Under the pieces are notes generated by a model. That model saw only the letters and a list, made by a program, of their open reading frames with translations. It was not told the DNA's origin and ran no database searches. A DNA stretch of 64,000 bases from Lichenostomus cassidix. Lineage: Eukaryota > Chordata > Aves > Passeriformes > Meliphagidae. Shown one piece after another: positions 45,546 through 60,200 of the stretch; position 1 is the first letter of the stretch; every line of letters begins with the position of its first letter. The DNA is taken from the NCBI GenBank assembly GCA_008360975.2, contig CM039188.1:28547944-28611943 (forward strand). Reading direction: 5' to 3'. The translations under genes were made by a program, and so were the position numbers.

Positions 45546-48500
45546 GTGGCAAATGATAATTTCAAGCGGTGTTTTTCTTCCTCCTCAGGCTGGGAGGAGA
45601 TTTCTGGACCTGCAGCGTTCTTCCTTTAAGTCATAAATACTTGAGATCTGTTGACACAAGGAAGTTACTGCTAAATAAACTGACATGGGAACTGACAGCA
45701 CACCAGCTATCGTCCCCTGCCAGCTTTCCATACCAACACCTTCTGTGCAAATTAAATGACAGGTGCTGTATAATCTGTCCTTAAAGTGGAAGAGGGGATC
45801 CCACCCCAAAGCATGCTAATTATGCACTTGGAAAAGAGTACCTGGGATCCACATGCTCCCTTCCCTCACAATAAATTGACAGTACAGAGAAGCTTCATTC
45901 CTCAAGCTCCAATTATTTTTTTCTTACGAGCAAAATCTTATGTCAAAGCACTTCTTACTGCTTCACAGGGTAAAAGGAAACAAAAAATACCTGCACCTTT
46001 GACATCAAAGAAACAGGACTGACATTGGACCTTCTGGCAGTGATCGTGGCTGTTTTGTTAGCTGCCCTCTTATGTGTGTTGCAGGCTCACTAAAGTGGTG
46101 GGCCAAGAGAAGGAGGAGCAGGCAGGACAGCCAGCAGGTGTTTGTCTCTATCCAAGTGGCAGCCTACCTTTCTTGAGACAAAAGTGTATTCCTGCCGGGA
46201 AGACATTTGTAACCAGTGATGGTTAGGCTGGAGCAGGCAGCCTGCAGCAAATCTGGAGATGACAAAAGGCCCAGAAGGCCACGAAGCAGGTAACACAGAT
46301 GTGATGCAGGGAAAATAGGCTGGAGACTGAGACTTTTTAACATTGCATTCGAGAAAGCTGGAAACAGCCAGTGACAGACCAAGATGGGAAAAAAGGTCTC
46401 TGTGGGCAGGATTTGGTTCTCCCAAAGTCTCTCATGTTTTGCTGCCTCCCCTGGCAAGGTTCTCTTGCCTTTCTTCTGCTTTGTGCTCCAGGAAAATGCA
46501 CTGCTTGAAATCAGGTGGGCCACAGTGATTTCCAGTTCTCCCTTTTCAGGCAAAAGTATAATTCTGCTCATTTTGAAGGTCTGAGTGACTCTATTCTACC
46601 ACAACTTCCAGTAAAGTCTTTCTCTGAAGTAAACACAGGTTATCCCATCTCATTATCAGATACAGACAAGAAGGATGAGCAACCCATCAGTGTATCCCTG
46701 GCAAAGCCACTTCTAATGGCTATGGAGCTGGTCTCTTCTGGCAAATGCCACTGCCAGCAACACAAGCAGGTTATGAACACATTTCTGAGTGCCAAGTAAC
46801 AGCTCAGTGTGGTAAATACCTCTCCCTTCATCTGCTTTTGTTTGATCTTCTGTTTTAAGAACAAGAAATGCAGTCTTGGGTAATCTCCTATAGTAAGAGG
46901 GTGGCTCTCTTTGAATGAAGGAGGGTGAGAGAAACCAGAAGTATTACTCAAGTCATTCCTGAGCTTAGGGCCGTCTTAAACTTTTAACTTGCACTGAACC
47001 AGGAAACACTGCTGGCTTACAGACAGCAAAAATGGTTGTGTGCCTCTCTGCTGGCACAAGGAACGAGTTGGCTCATTCCTCTGCAAACCTGCTTAGGATG
47101 CTGAGCCTGAAATGGTGGGGGGTTTGTCTGTCCCTTCCTTTGTCCCCGTGTCCCCAAGGCCCCTCCAGTGCAACCTGTGCCCCACACCTACCCCAAATCC
47201 CCACAGTGACCCCCTGGAAGCCCCCTTCACTCTGTCTGCCCCTTCAGGCCATGCTGGATTCAGCTGCTGCCTTGCTGCTGCTCCCTCCCATGCCCAGATC
47301 ACTCGATTCCTTCAGGCCCCTCCTTAAAACTGCTTTGCCAGAGAGCTGACAGAATCAGAGAAGGAAATGCCTGGGAAGCATTTTTACCCTTGCCCTGTGC
47401 CTCCCTGCTTTGCCAGTGTCCAGCCTCCACCTCAGGCCACCACCACCCTCCCAGCTTCATGGGACACCCAAAAATTAATCTCAAATGTTAGAATAACATA
47501 TTTCAGTGCTGTGAGCCCCAGACCCCAGCAGGCACTTCAGATAGGAATGGATGGGCAGAGGAGGACAAACCTTGCTCTTGGAGAGTTTGGCAGAGCTGTG
47601 TGTCACCCATCCTCTGGCAATGTCCATCTCCCAGACTTACAGTCCAGTCTTCATGATACACCCCGATTCCCCAGTGCTGCCTCAAGGCGCAGCTAGATTA
47701 ACCCAGGTCTTAAAATCTCCCTGTTGGCTGTGAAGAGAGTGCGTGGGACCAAAAGAAGTTGTCAGGGCACTACTGAGAATGAGGACCAGGCCTTCTACTG
47801 GTGGAAATGGTGCAGCTTTGCTGCCTACACTAGAGATTCCTGGTTGAGTGTGCAGCCCTGCACATTAGAACTGTTCTCTACAGTGAATGCACAGCAGGAG
47901 CTGGTGTATTACCTGTATTTTTAAACTTTACTTCCATTCCTACCTGGTTGTTTATGTTTGTTACGATCACAGTTTTGGCAGCATGAGTCATTTGCAATGC
48001 AAAAGGCCTCAGTTCCTCCAGGAAATAATGCACTGGACAGAAAAACATCTTCACAGACCAGAACTTTTCATCTCTGTTTGCCCTCCCCTGTCCATTCTGT
48101 GACACACCAGTGGTCACAACAGGTTCTCTCCAGAAAGGAGGGTGACAGGCCCTATGTGCCCCATTGCTTGATGATTTGTGGGGGAATTAGTTATGGAGAT
48201 ATGGTGTTTAGGAGAACAGAGCCAGAGAATTACCAAAATAGGATAACTGATAGCAGTGAAATAGCAGCTCTGGTGCAATTACTAATTAAGTCATTAAGCA
48301 CACATTTAGACAATAAAAGGTTGACTTTTAATCCAGACAGACTCACACAGCCACAGCAGTTGTGATGTCCTGCAAGGAACTACAGAGAAAACTTCCTTTG
48401 CAGAAGTAACTCAGTAACTTTCCAGAGGGTGTAAAATCAAACTGTTGTGTGTCAAAACTCAGATATGACAATCAAGAACACTGAACCGTTACTATGGAAT

Positions 48501-51500
48501 AAAAAATATGTTATGTTTAGCAGCAGTAGTTGCTCTATTCTCGATACTTGTTTATGGCAGGGAAATGAAGTATCAAAGGTAAAGGGCCTTATTTATCTAC
48601 TAGAAAGTGCATAGTCCTGTGTAGCCTCATTATATAAGTTGCATGTAATCAAGAGGCAATCATGCTATCATAAGATACATTAAAGTAGGAAAAAGTGTAT
48701 TTTACAGCTGTTTATGTGCACCAGCTCAATACTTCTTTCCTGCGCATTTTCCAATCCCATTCCTTACTAGATTCCTATACATTTTGCTGTCTCATGTAAA
48801 TTTAGTCTATCCACTGTATATGACAAATGTAAGTGGAAATACTTGTTTTAATTAGCTAAAAGTTAAAAAAAAACTTCAGCAAGTCGAAATCAAAGTGCTA
48901 TAGATACAGATTCACACATAATCAGGGGAAGCAGATGCTCTTTAATGTCTTTTCAGGTGCTTCCCAAGATGGTTAAGGGCACACACTGTGGATGCATTCA
49001 GTGGCCTCAGAGGGACTGGTATGCATATCTGAAGTGGGCAGGACTGTTAAATCATGTGCTTGTCCATGACTCCAAAGATCTTTTACGTAGTCACACGGAA
49101 ATGTTGTGACCCATGGTTTTACACTGTCAGTTTCCTTAAAGGATACCATCATCACACTGAAATCAGAATAACCTGAAACAGTCGTGGTGAAGGATCTCTT
49201 AGCATGGGGTGAACTGCCCTCTGGATGCTTGTCTCTTCCCATGGCTGCTGGGGGAGCCAGATGGTGTGTTCAAACTGGCCACCTAACTTTTGATAGAACA
49301 GATGAATCCCTCCTTAGTCCCATCTGATTACTGCTCCAGTTGCTCTGGAGCAATATAGGAAAAAATTGCCCCAAATGAACCCACCTGCCATCGCTCCAGA
49401 TGCTCTTCCACATCATGCCTCCTCCCAACAGTCTGAGTTGGACTTGGTGTTCATCTAGATTCAAGGCAACCTCCTTCCTCCTTTGAGGGACACTCAGCTG
49501 TACTGGGACAGGACTGATCTCACTGTGGTCAGATCCAGGCCACTGCCCTTCAAACAGCCCTGCAGCAGAAGCCTCTCCTGAGGATTTTCTCCCCTCTAAT
49601 GTGCACTCACACATGTAAACAAGCAACTTCACCAATTCCAGCAAAAATTAAACTGACAAAAAAATTAAATTAGACTGTGTTGCTCAGTGCCATCAAAATA
49701 AATGTATCAGAACACAACTTTTATTTCAGCTGAGCAGAAGCTTGTTTGGCATGACTAACAGAACATACCCATTTCTTCTTTGCTTTTCAATTTAGTCATT
49801 CAATCAGGAAGCACCATCAGAAGAAAAAAAGAACTATGCAATTTCTTATTTTCTGGATTAGATTTATAATTATAATTGAAACCACCTAAAAATTGCATAT
49901 GTTTCTCTTTACAGGCAAAGCTAAAGACAATAAAAAAGCAGGGACATTGTAATATTCATTGTTTTATTGTATCCTTTTATAATACTGACTAGAACGCCAG
50001 ATTTAATAATATTGGATGCAGGTATAAAAATAATCCAATCCTTAAAAATTATGTTTTGCTACTACAGTACTGTATAATTAGTGGAGGCTGAAAATATGAT
50101 ACAACTTTAAATAATACTGGTTTGGAAAACATCCTCAGAACCCCAGAGACTTAGAAGCAAACATTCAGAGATAGAGAGAAGGAAATGGAGCAATGTCAAG
50201 AACATAAAGCAGGTTTACATTCAGGTTGTAAAGAAGCACAAACAAATGCTTAAAATTTACCTTTTGAGAGGGAGGTCACAAAAGGTGAGCTTTACTACTG
50301 CAATTCTGGAAGCTGCTCAAATAAATCATTATGATTTTACATACCAAGTTTGACCTTCCGCTAGGAGAAAGTCCTGTAGAATTTAATAGGGTATAAAGCA
50401 AATGACTGAGTTTAACAGAATTTTGTTTAAAGAAGGAAGCTAGTAAGTATTTATGCCGTTGAGCTTTTTTTTTTTTTCTTTAAAGTAAACCCATCCTGGC
50501 AGATTTTATTGGACACTTTTTATGTCCAGTGAATTTTATGGCCGTGTTCAAGAGAAGTGGTCAGTATTTACTGTATTCCACAAAACTTTTCCATACAGGA
50601 TTTTCCAGACCTGGGAGCTGCCTGTTGCAGTCATTAACCAAAGTAGGATTCCCATCCCTTCCAGCATTTCACTGAAATAAAGATTGAGGGATTTAGCATT
50701 TAAATACCACTTTGGAGGAACAACAAGTACCCTCTCTAGGTGTTCCCTCAACAAGGATATTATGCAACACAGACTAGACACAGAAGAGGTGTCATCCCAC
50801 ACATGAGCTCACAGTACTGAAGCCACACTTCTGAATAAGAAGTGGGCATATTCTTTTCTTTAAAAAAAAAATTGGTATTTTTTACACCTTCACACATTTC
50901 TCTTTAGCTTTTCAATTTCAGCAGTTCAAGGGAATGATAAATTAAACACACATTGGAAAGGTCCTAAACTCTTACAAGCACACAGCACATACCCCTTGTG
51001 AAACTAGGAGATCTTGCTTCATTTCTAAAGGGACAATTAAGAGTGATCTGAAGAGCAGTTGGTATGTGTAGGAAGCATCTCTACATCCCTAGATATTACA
51101 TGATAGGAAACAGGCTGACTGACCAGTAAAACAGCTACACAAAATTCACATTCATTCTCTTCCCAGGAATCTGTTTCAGATCTTGAAGCTGTTTTGTTCA
51201 TTCTCACATAATACAGGTCCTGCTACAACAATAAGTATGCTTAAAAAAAAAAAAAAAGAGACACAACATGGAAAGGCAGCAACAGTATCACTAAAATAGG
51301 CACCCAGAGCCATGGGAAAGCAAGTGCTACATGCAGGTGACCCTGGTGGCGGAATAATTTAGGCCTAAAAAAAACTTCATTACACTCCGTGGGAGAGTTA
51401 CCCCAGTCACTGTAATGGATGCTGGATTACATCCTTTGTGTGTAAAGAGGAAAAAACATTAGTCAGCATAGGAAGAGCATTTAACTAAAATGCATCCGTT

Positions 51501-54500
51501 TCTGTTAATTTAAGGAAGAAAGCTAAAGATTACTACGAGGGAATGAAAAGTCCAGCTGGATTTGGAATGGATATGGCCATTGACCAGCATTAATGACAAG
51601 TCTCAGGAAAGCACATGGCATATCTGCAGCAACATCCAAACCCACTATGTGCTCACTCAGGTCCCAGCAAACAACCTGTAACAAGTATTGGCACAAACAA
51701 TTTCACAATGATAAACACCTCTCTCTAACTGCAATTTATTGCTATTTTTTAAAGCCTTTTACTACCCTTCAGTGTGGAGGCAGGTAACTCTCATAAGGCT
51801 GATGGTGAGCAGTGACTCAGTACATGACTGTGCCACTGACTCTTATGGGAAATGCCACAACAGCAATGAGATTCATTGCTGCTATAAAGCCTAACACTCT
51901 AAATGTGGGGGAAAAGCGCACCAACCTGGCCAGCTTTCTCCACTTATGGCCCAGTTCAGTACTGTGAGGTTTCAACAGTATGGAAAAAAGACCCAGCACA
52001 GCTGGAAGAACTGGCCAGGGCAACCAGCAGACACAGGAAGACTCTATGTTTGAGCTACCTTCTGAAAGATCCCTCAAATCTGCATTTTTCTCATTGTTTC
52101 ACTGCCTCTCCCATGCTAACTGTCAAGGGTATTTTTGTGAGTAAGGGGTTTTGTCAGTATAATTGGCAGAGCACCACAGCAGCAAACACATGCCTCTCAC
52201 AACTTTTCTTGTCAAGCTACAGAATTAGCAATTTTTTCCCAGTTTAATTAAAAATACACCCACATGACTGCCCATGGCCCCTGCTGACTGCTCCCCTAGC
52301 TTTCCACAGCAGCAAGAGCAAAAGCAGATTTATGAGCGGTGTTGGTGTAGTTTTTCTTCCTTTCCCCACATCTGGCTGAACTACTTGCATCCTCCATACC
52401 AAAAACATGCCACTTCCCTCTTAGCCTCTTGGATAGTAGAGAGTGATTCCCCTCAGCAAAAACATCCACTGTGCTCAAAATCTGCAATTTGGGGTAGCTA
52501 GAAGTAATCTAAAAGAGAGATGAGAAATAAGCTGCATTTATTTAGACATCCTACAGGGAGTTAGGTAGTGAACAGAGAAGCATCTGATTTTGAAAGTGGG
52601 CTTGGGGCTTGAGGGCACATAGAGACCCTTCTTATACCCAAGAGGACCAACAAGACCCACACCACTGCCAGAGGGTGCTTAGTTTATGGCAGACACTGAG
52701 AGGATCCTGGTGGCAGCTTTACACAGAGACTGCACTGAAACAGGGCACATCCCTGCCGTGGCTGGGCGAGTCCATACTGCTGGGGTGAGGCAGTGAACAC
52801 TTGCGAGAAAACGACCATCACAAACTGTGACATAACACAGTGCACTGCCCCCTCCCCTGCTGTCCCAGCGGAGCTGGCAGTGGGTGGTGCCTGGCTGAAC
52901 ACAGCTTCCAGCTGGGCTGGTGTAGACCCAGGGGCTGAATCACTCCAGGATGCCTCTGTCACCTTCACAAAAGCTTCCTGGAACACTGTGGGGAAAGCAC
53001 CTGCACTCAGCCGGGTGCTGGCTCCTCCAGCCTAAACCCTCTCTTGCCTGCTGAGCAGAGCCTCCTAGGACACCCAGAGATGGTGTGGCAGGTCAGGAGA
53101 GACCCCTTTGCCCCTCCTCCTGTGGGCTATGCATTGGCTCTGTGGCTCCTTTCTTACCCTAGCTAAACAGGTCAGGCTGCAATGGATAAATCCTCAAAAG
53201 AAATGCCCCAATGTTCACCTCCTTTGGCGGAAAGAAAATTTCAGTGCAGTGTTGTTCTCTATTTTGGGAAAGTCCAAGTTTTCCAGTCCTCACTCAGAAA
53301 ATCCTGATGGATTTATTGAGACTCTCTCTCCCGAGATACACTTTCAGAAGAATTTGAAGACCGTTAAGATATTAAAATGGTCTTGCAACTTGCAAACTTT
53401 TGTATGCTCTCATTAGAAACAGGACTATCTCAATTGCACTCAAATCCCTTGCAATTTGCAATGTGATGTGGGTACAGACGAGAAGTTTTGCTCATATACT
53501 CTTTGTACAGAAGGACTGATCTGCAATTGTGAGTTGGTATGTCATACTTTGTCCTTTGTACTTGTGACGAAGACTAATCTCCTAGTCTTTGAACCAACCA
53601 AGCGATTAAAAATCTTTACCTATAAACCTGTGCCTAAATCCTTCCCTACCTGGGGAAATGCTGACACATGGTTAAATCATAGGATTCTCATAATTGCTGG
53701 GACACTTCCTTTATCATAAGCTGCTTAGAAAGGGACGAAGTCCAGTGCTTGTTTAGAGGCTTTGGATTTAGATTTAGCATGAATTCCAGCTTCTTCTTTT
53801 CTTTTGTAATGATGACAAACCCTGCTCCATTCCACAAGAAAGGCAGTCCTTTCTGTCCTGGACACTCTCAAAAACAGAGGCAAGGCACCCACAGAGAAAC
53901 AACCCTGCCAATCTCCTCTTTGAAGGATCCCACAGCACAGCAGAGTCAAGTTCCTAGTTCTCAGCCAGTGAATCCTGTGCAATTAAAAGATCAGCTGCTA
54001 ATAAAAGTGAGGACATCATTCATGGACTGGAAACTGATCAGTGTGGCAGAGAACAGCTAGTTCTTGTGCTATACCTGTTACAATATTTTGGATACTGTTG
54101 GTAGAGTTTTCCTTAGCTCTTCAGGCAGCTGTACTTCACATAAGAACCCATTCCTTTTCCCCCTATGGCTGAGATCAAGTGTGTACTACCAGCTGCAAGA
54201 CTGATTATGGATCAGACAGGCATGAAGTTGCATGCATTGTCACCAAAAGTTCCTGTAAGTGCAAAGGATATTGTCCAAACATCCACAAAGCTGTTTGTCT
54301 GCAAGCCCACATTTCTGTTTCTACATAGTAGACAAGAGATGAGGCATAAAAAGACACTGTGTTTGTATGCTATGGCTGGTGCAACAAACTATGTCTTCTC
54401 AAGCACTCCTGACACCTTTCCTGTCTTGCAGTTTGGGGAAAAGAGAAGCAACTGTGAGCAGGGAGCAGAAACCTCTCAGATGACACAGCTAATAATTGCC

Positions 54501-57075
54501 TGGTGCTATCTCCCTTTACTCTGGGTACCTGTTACTGACCTTTGATAGAGAACACAACAGCCTTTGAAGCACTGGGAAACGATCTAGGAACTCACACCAC
54601 CTGCAGAATCAAGTGCCTGCTCCCTGACGGAGGGCTTCCCATCACCCCAGGCCACACAACATGCGAGCATCTGACCTGCTGCTCTTACTTGGCGTCAGGC
54701 ACTTTGGGGGATGCATCCCGTGATCCTCAGTGCTTCAGTGAGCTGAGCTACCTAATGAACTTACTTGTAGGCACTGTGTCCTTCAAAGCATGCTGGGGGA
54801 GAAGGGAATATGAGCTTCTGTACACACTGCAGATATGGTGGTTAGTGGCTAAGGAATTGTGCCATTTGTTATCTTCATACAAACAGCCACCTTCAATTAA
54901 AAGCACAGTCACATTCAAGAGGAGAAACTGCATCTGGACCTTGTATCTAAACAGGGTTTGGATGACTCAGATTAGCAGAACTGTACAGATAAGTGGTAAA
55001 TATACTTCATTATATTTCATTATGTTTCCTGATATGAGTTGGGGCAGTCCCAAGACAAATACAGGCTGCTGGAGAATAGAAAGTAGCCTGAGGAGAAGGA
55101 CTTGGGGTGTTGGTTGACGAGAGGCTCAACATGACCCAGCAACGTGCTTTTGCAGTCCAGAAAGCCAACTGTGTTTGTCCTAGGCTGCACCAACAGCAGT
55201 GTGGGGAGGGAATTCTCTGCCTCCACTCTGCTGTCCTGAGACCCCACCTGCAGTTCTGTAGTCAGCTCTGAGGGGGCCCAACAGAAGAAAGAACAAGTCC
55301 AGAGGAGGCCACAAAGATGGACAGAGGCTGGAGAACCTCTCCTGCAAAGACAGTCTGAGACAGTTGGGGCTGTTCAGCCTGGAGAAGGGCAGGCTCAAGG
55401 GAGACCTTAGAGCACTTTCCAATAACTAAAGGAGGCCTACAGGAAAGCTGGAGAGGGACTTTTCACAAGGGCATGTAGGGATAGGACAAGGGGAAACTAT
55501 TTTAAAGCAAAGAAGGTAGATTTAGATTAGTTATAAGGAAGAAATTCTTCATTATGAGAGTGGTGAGGCACTGGCACAGGTTGTCCAGGGAAGCTACCCA
55601 ACCCCTGCAAATGTCCAAGGCCAGGCTGGATGGGGCTTTGAGTAACCTGCTCTAGTGGAAGGTGTCCCTGCTTATGGCAGAGGGAATGGAACAAGATGAT
55701 CTGTCAGATCCCTTCCAACCCAAATCATTCTAGGGTCCTGTGATTAACAAGATCTCTTTCAACACCCAGTTTAGGTCAGAATACAGTCCTTGAGTTTCAA
55801 TCTGATCTTTGGTGAGAAATAACTTACATTCTTCAGCTTCTGCTAATATTAACGAACACACCTGCAAGAGGGAACTTGCCTGGTCTGAATCACTCGAAAC
55901 TAGGATGGAAGAAAGAAAAACACTTCAACATAAGTGATCTTTGCTATGCTAGGATTGCAAGCATCATGTTTTTCTCTCCCTTAAATGCAACTGACTGCAG
56001 TAAGCCCTATTTTCCAATACACTGAAACCCTCCACAGCTCCTACAGAACTCAAGGTGGACTGTGGTGGTTTGAAAACACGATGTCCCACCTTCAGTGCCC
56101 AGAATTCAGGTTCCTCTGCCCAGCCAAGGCTACAGCATTATTGCTCCTTCACAGATTCCTCATGAAGAGCATTCTGAATTCACAGCTCATCTTTTTCTTC
56201 CCTGTGAGTAATTATTTAATATTGTATTGCTGTTTCTACAGGCATTTAAATCCTTGCAGGGAAACAGAGCCCCAAAGGATCTCATATGGAAGCACCATGA
56301 TGGTGTGTAGTGGCATCACTTCTGAACAACACAGGTTGACAAAACAACAACATTCCCTATATAGAGAAGGTTTTTAAAGCAGCACATAGGAACAATGAGC
56401 CTTTCTTCAGTTAAAATTGCAATGGTGTGACTAACCTTCCTCCACTCCTTGGAGATAATCAACCCATGAATTCAGCCAATATTGCCAGACACTGGGCTTC
56501 AGCAAGGACCCAGACATCTGAACAACTGTTACCAGTAAGAAGGTAAGGGCCAGAAGACAAGCCAGCTTCCCTGTTGTGCACAAAGCAGACAGCAATGCAG
56601 CAGTGTAAAAGGGAGTGGACAAACCTGCCCTACCAAAAGCAGTTGCACAGTGAATCTTTGCATGAAGGCTGGCTAGGAAGACAAGCAAAGTCAACAGTGA
56701 ACAAGATCTGTAAACAAGACACTCCCTAGTGGTATGCAATGCAGAGTGCTGGGCACAGCTCATGTGCCTTACTGATCCATGCTTGCCGTGTAGCACGAAG
56801 GGTGAAGAACAAATATGGAATACATGTATTGGCTTCCCTCTGGGTTTTTTAGTGGTGTGCTTCTTGAGCCATTCCTTCCTCTTCCTCCTCCTCTCTGATG
56901 CTCAGCAACTGTGACCGTCCCTCGGGGCAGCAATGCTCAGCATGAAGTTCAAAGTCCTTCCTATTAAATGGGAAGAGTAAGACTGATGTGGCCTGAACTA
57001 CCCAGGAGACACATTGTACCTGGAGATTAAGGGCCACAAAACTGTGTCAATCTTCCACTCCCTCTCCGCTCTCTG
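45546..57075. other. MUC13-HEG1 spacer including HEG1 3' UTR
   Basis: No gene was recognised. The right part must be HEG1 3' UTR. Minus-strand AATAAA candidates are at 53312-53317, 52537-52542, 51735-51740 and 49973-49978, and I cannot tell which is used. A long HEG1 3' UTR, as in mammals, would end between about 53.3 and 49.9 kb. A CR1 copy lies at 55.05-55.75 kb. Confidence 0.55.
55045..55746 (+). mobile_element. CR1 LINE 3' portion
   Basis: Contains hallmark CR1 segments: GGTTGACGAGAGGCTCAACA, GGGGCTGTTCAGCCTGGAGA, GGCACTGGCACAGGTTGTCC, GGATGGGGCTTTGAGTAACC, and a terminus CCCTTCCAACCCAAATCATT followed by CTAGGGTCCTGTGATT. About 700 bp, 5'-truncated, no intact reverse transcriptase. It lies antisense to HEG1, probably inside or just beyond its 3' UTR. 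Confidence 0.9.
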
Positions 57076-57225
57076 CTAAAAATAGTCTCTTCTTCTGGTT
57101 TCGTCACTGATGAAGGATGGATTGTATTGTCCTGGGTAGATGCATGAATGTCGAGATCCAGGCAAACCAGTGTAGGGAGGATAAAGTCCATTTCTTTCCA
57201 GTTCAGGATTTCTCAGTCCAGTTGG
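57076..57225 (-). CDS. HEG1: HEG1 last coding exon
   Basis: 150 nt, phase 0, 49 codons plus stop, beginning PTGLRNPELERNGLYPPYTG and ending RRRDYF. The terminal Tyr-Phe is the known KRIT1 FERM-binding determinant. The acceptor is gctaatacag. Confidence 0.95.
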   Translation of the reverse strand, partial: PTGLRNPELERNGLYPPYTGLPGSRHSCIYPGQYNPSFISDETRRRDYF

Positions 57226-60200
57226 CTGTATTAGCAAAAAAAGTTTAAAAAAAAGGGTCTTATTCTCACAAGCAAATCCTCCTTCAGGCAGAGCTTTACC
57301 ACCTTTCCTTGCTGTTATTTCAGTAGCTAGAAGGAACAATGCGATCTCTAATGATCTCTATAACCCAGAATGACTTTTGCTGTATTGCCTGAAGGGATTA
57401 TTATGATGAAATTTAATTTCAACATCTGGCCAATGAACAGACTTGAAGTTTACCTGACTCTATGACTCTACCAAGTGTGGTCTAAGTACACAGTTAATTT
57501 TTAATTAAAAAAAAAAACAAACAAAAAAAAAACCCAAAAAAAACCCACCAAAAAACAATCTACTGATGAGCTCAGGTATTGAAACAACTCTCACAAAAAG
57601 GATATTATCCCAGAGCTGTCCTTAAAGGAAACAATTCTAGAAAATCAAAGTTAGTCTCCTGCTTTCAGTATTACGTGGGAACACTTCTCTCCCCATCTAC
57701 CACAAGTACCTCCTCTCTCAACAAAGGCCCTTGGAATTATTTGTCAAATACAAAATGATCTGGCCTTCCTTTCTCTTCCCTTCTTGTAACTAAGTAAATC
57801 TCCTGGAGACACCTGGGGAAGGAACACTGATGTCTAAGATCAACACTGTACAATCATTTCACCCAGTGAATAACATGAAGCCACTTGGTTTGATCTGTTA
57901 CAGAGCAGGTCCATGCCAAGCCTTCATCACCTACTGCTTGCTAAAATGTTTCCCTTTCTAGTTTCTAGCATAATAAGACCCTGTAAAAAATTTTAAAATG
58001 CATTGTCATTTTCAAATATCTCATTCTTAGTGGAAGCATGAAGGAAGGTTATTTGCTGCCATGCTGTACAACCCAGTATTTTTGCTTACTGGAAAACTTA
58101 AAATACAAGCCAGAAAAATAGTAACGCTCTCTGTTCTCGGCTCTGGAGAGCAAGGAGTCCAGAATGTGTGACTTGGGTGATATTCTGTGACCTTCACCCA
58201 CATGAGTAACCCACACAAACCTTAAGTACATGTTGCTGAAGATAAGTGACAGGTAATAGAGCAGCACCACAGCTCGGGATACAGACATTAGCAGATTATA
58301 CCAACCATGACATAAAGTCTTGTGCTTGTGTCTTTCTGTGCCCTACACAGCCTATTAATCCTTATTCCCTCAGAGCTGAAGGGATGCTCCTTATGTACCC
58401 TGGAGAGGGCAGGAATGAAGGAAAAGGGGGGTCCTCAGTGACCACTATCTTCCTATTTTGGGGGGAAGTTCCCCAGACAGAGCTTTCAACCTTCCACTTC
58501 ATCAGTGAGGGTGGACAGGAGAAAACTACCTACAGGGAATCCTAACAGTCTGTGCAAAACCTTTAACTGTCCTTCTCTAGTCTAGGATTGGGCTTTTGGG
58601 GCATTTTTACCAAAATATTCCTAGACATTTCCTAAGCATTCTTTCTAATGACATCTCTTTGTGATATTCACCACGGGTAATAGCTAGAGTCCATGGGACT
58701 CCTGATGCCTTGCTGTGTATGGAAGACATTTGCTTTGCCCTTTTATCTTGCAGGAAAGGGATCTGTGCTTCCAAAAGTAAAGGAATATCTCTTTCCTGTA
58801 TGGGGCACGAAGGATTAAAAGTTAAGCTATGGATAGATACCGAATAATACACATCTGTCATCTGCAACAGGTTCTTGGTGCTTCCATTCTCCTGCATCTC
58901 GATGGTCTCTCTGCCCCACTCCTGTGCCCGGGGATTCTTCGGATATTCAGCATAAGGTGACATCTGGAAATCCCCACTCTTGAAAATCAGTTTACTTATG
59001 TCATTTTTATTCTTCCTGTTTATAAAAGAATGAGGGAAAGTCAAAAAATACAACTTATCCTGCTGTCTTGTATACACTTCTGACATGATCTCAGGAGAGA
59101 TCATTACTTGATGTTATGAACCTTGACTGGGAACAAAGATGACCTCAGAAGGACTATAGTTCAATCTTCTGCTCTGAAGCCAAGTCAGATATGAAATCAG
59201 ATTATACAACTCAGGGCATTATCTGGTGGGATTTGAAATCTCCACAGACAGAGATGGCAACCTCCCTGAGCAACCTGTTCCACTGCCTTACTGTTCTCTT
59301 GGTGAAAGAATTTTTCCCTACATTCAGTTTGACCCTCTCCTTTTACAGCTTATGCCCCTTAACTCTTAAAAATGTATGTTCATCTAAGTCAATGAAAAAA
59401 TAATGTAAATTGAGGAAAAAAAATGTATAGGAGCCCCCATGCTATTAACTATAGCACTTGTAGGCACTATGTTAATCCCTAAGAAGGAAGACCTGCAAAG
59501 CGCTGGTCTGAATGACACCAAAATGTCCCTCCATGAATATAAATGTTATATGAGTGGATTTTGGTTGACACTTCAGTTCAAAGCAGAGTATCCTCCAGGA
59601 AGTCCCATAAGCTGCCAAAAGCCAGGGCTCATGAGAACATCAGTCCATCACTGCAGAGATCTGCACTCTGGGGCGGGGCTGGAGTTGTACTGCCACCTCA
59701 TCTCCTGGCTGGGGTTTGCTGGCATCCCCCTGGCTGAAAATACAGGGTATCAGGAGCACACCACTGTGCCCACCAAACCACTGCCATGTCTATATTACTG
59801 ATAAATCAGGCTGCCAACTTTATCAAAGAGCTTTGAAATCCTAAGTTTGGGGACTGGAATGGTAGGGAGAGGGTGTTAGTGCAAGGCATCCCTTTTCAGA
59901 CTACATAAATCACAAAACAGCTTCCTTGGCAAGCACATCTTGCCTCTAGTTCAAAGTCAACTGCTGGTATGGGAACTAGCAGGGGATGTGTGTTTGTGTC
60001 TGAGAGGGAGAGACACACAGAGTGAAAGTATATGCAGGAGTTGTCCATAAAGGAAAATGAAAACAACCTTAAATACACTAAAACACCACTTGAGCAATGG
60101 CAAGTAACCTCTCCCGTTTCCTAAACTTCTCTTTCTACTTAGCTTGCATTTTTAGAGTCTGCTTCCTGGCTCCAGAGCCTTACAGCTCTGTATGGGAAAG

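Noticed and set aside
53456..53719. Cysteine-containing plus-strand frame of 87 codons.
   Set aside because: Antisense to the HEG1 3' region, no recognisable domain, no promoter or splice evidence.
57507..57560. A-rich tract as the poly-A tail of a processed retrocopy.
   Set aside because: No gene-like sequence or target-site duplication next to it; treated as low complexity.
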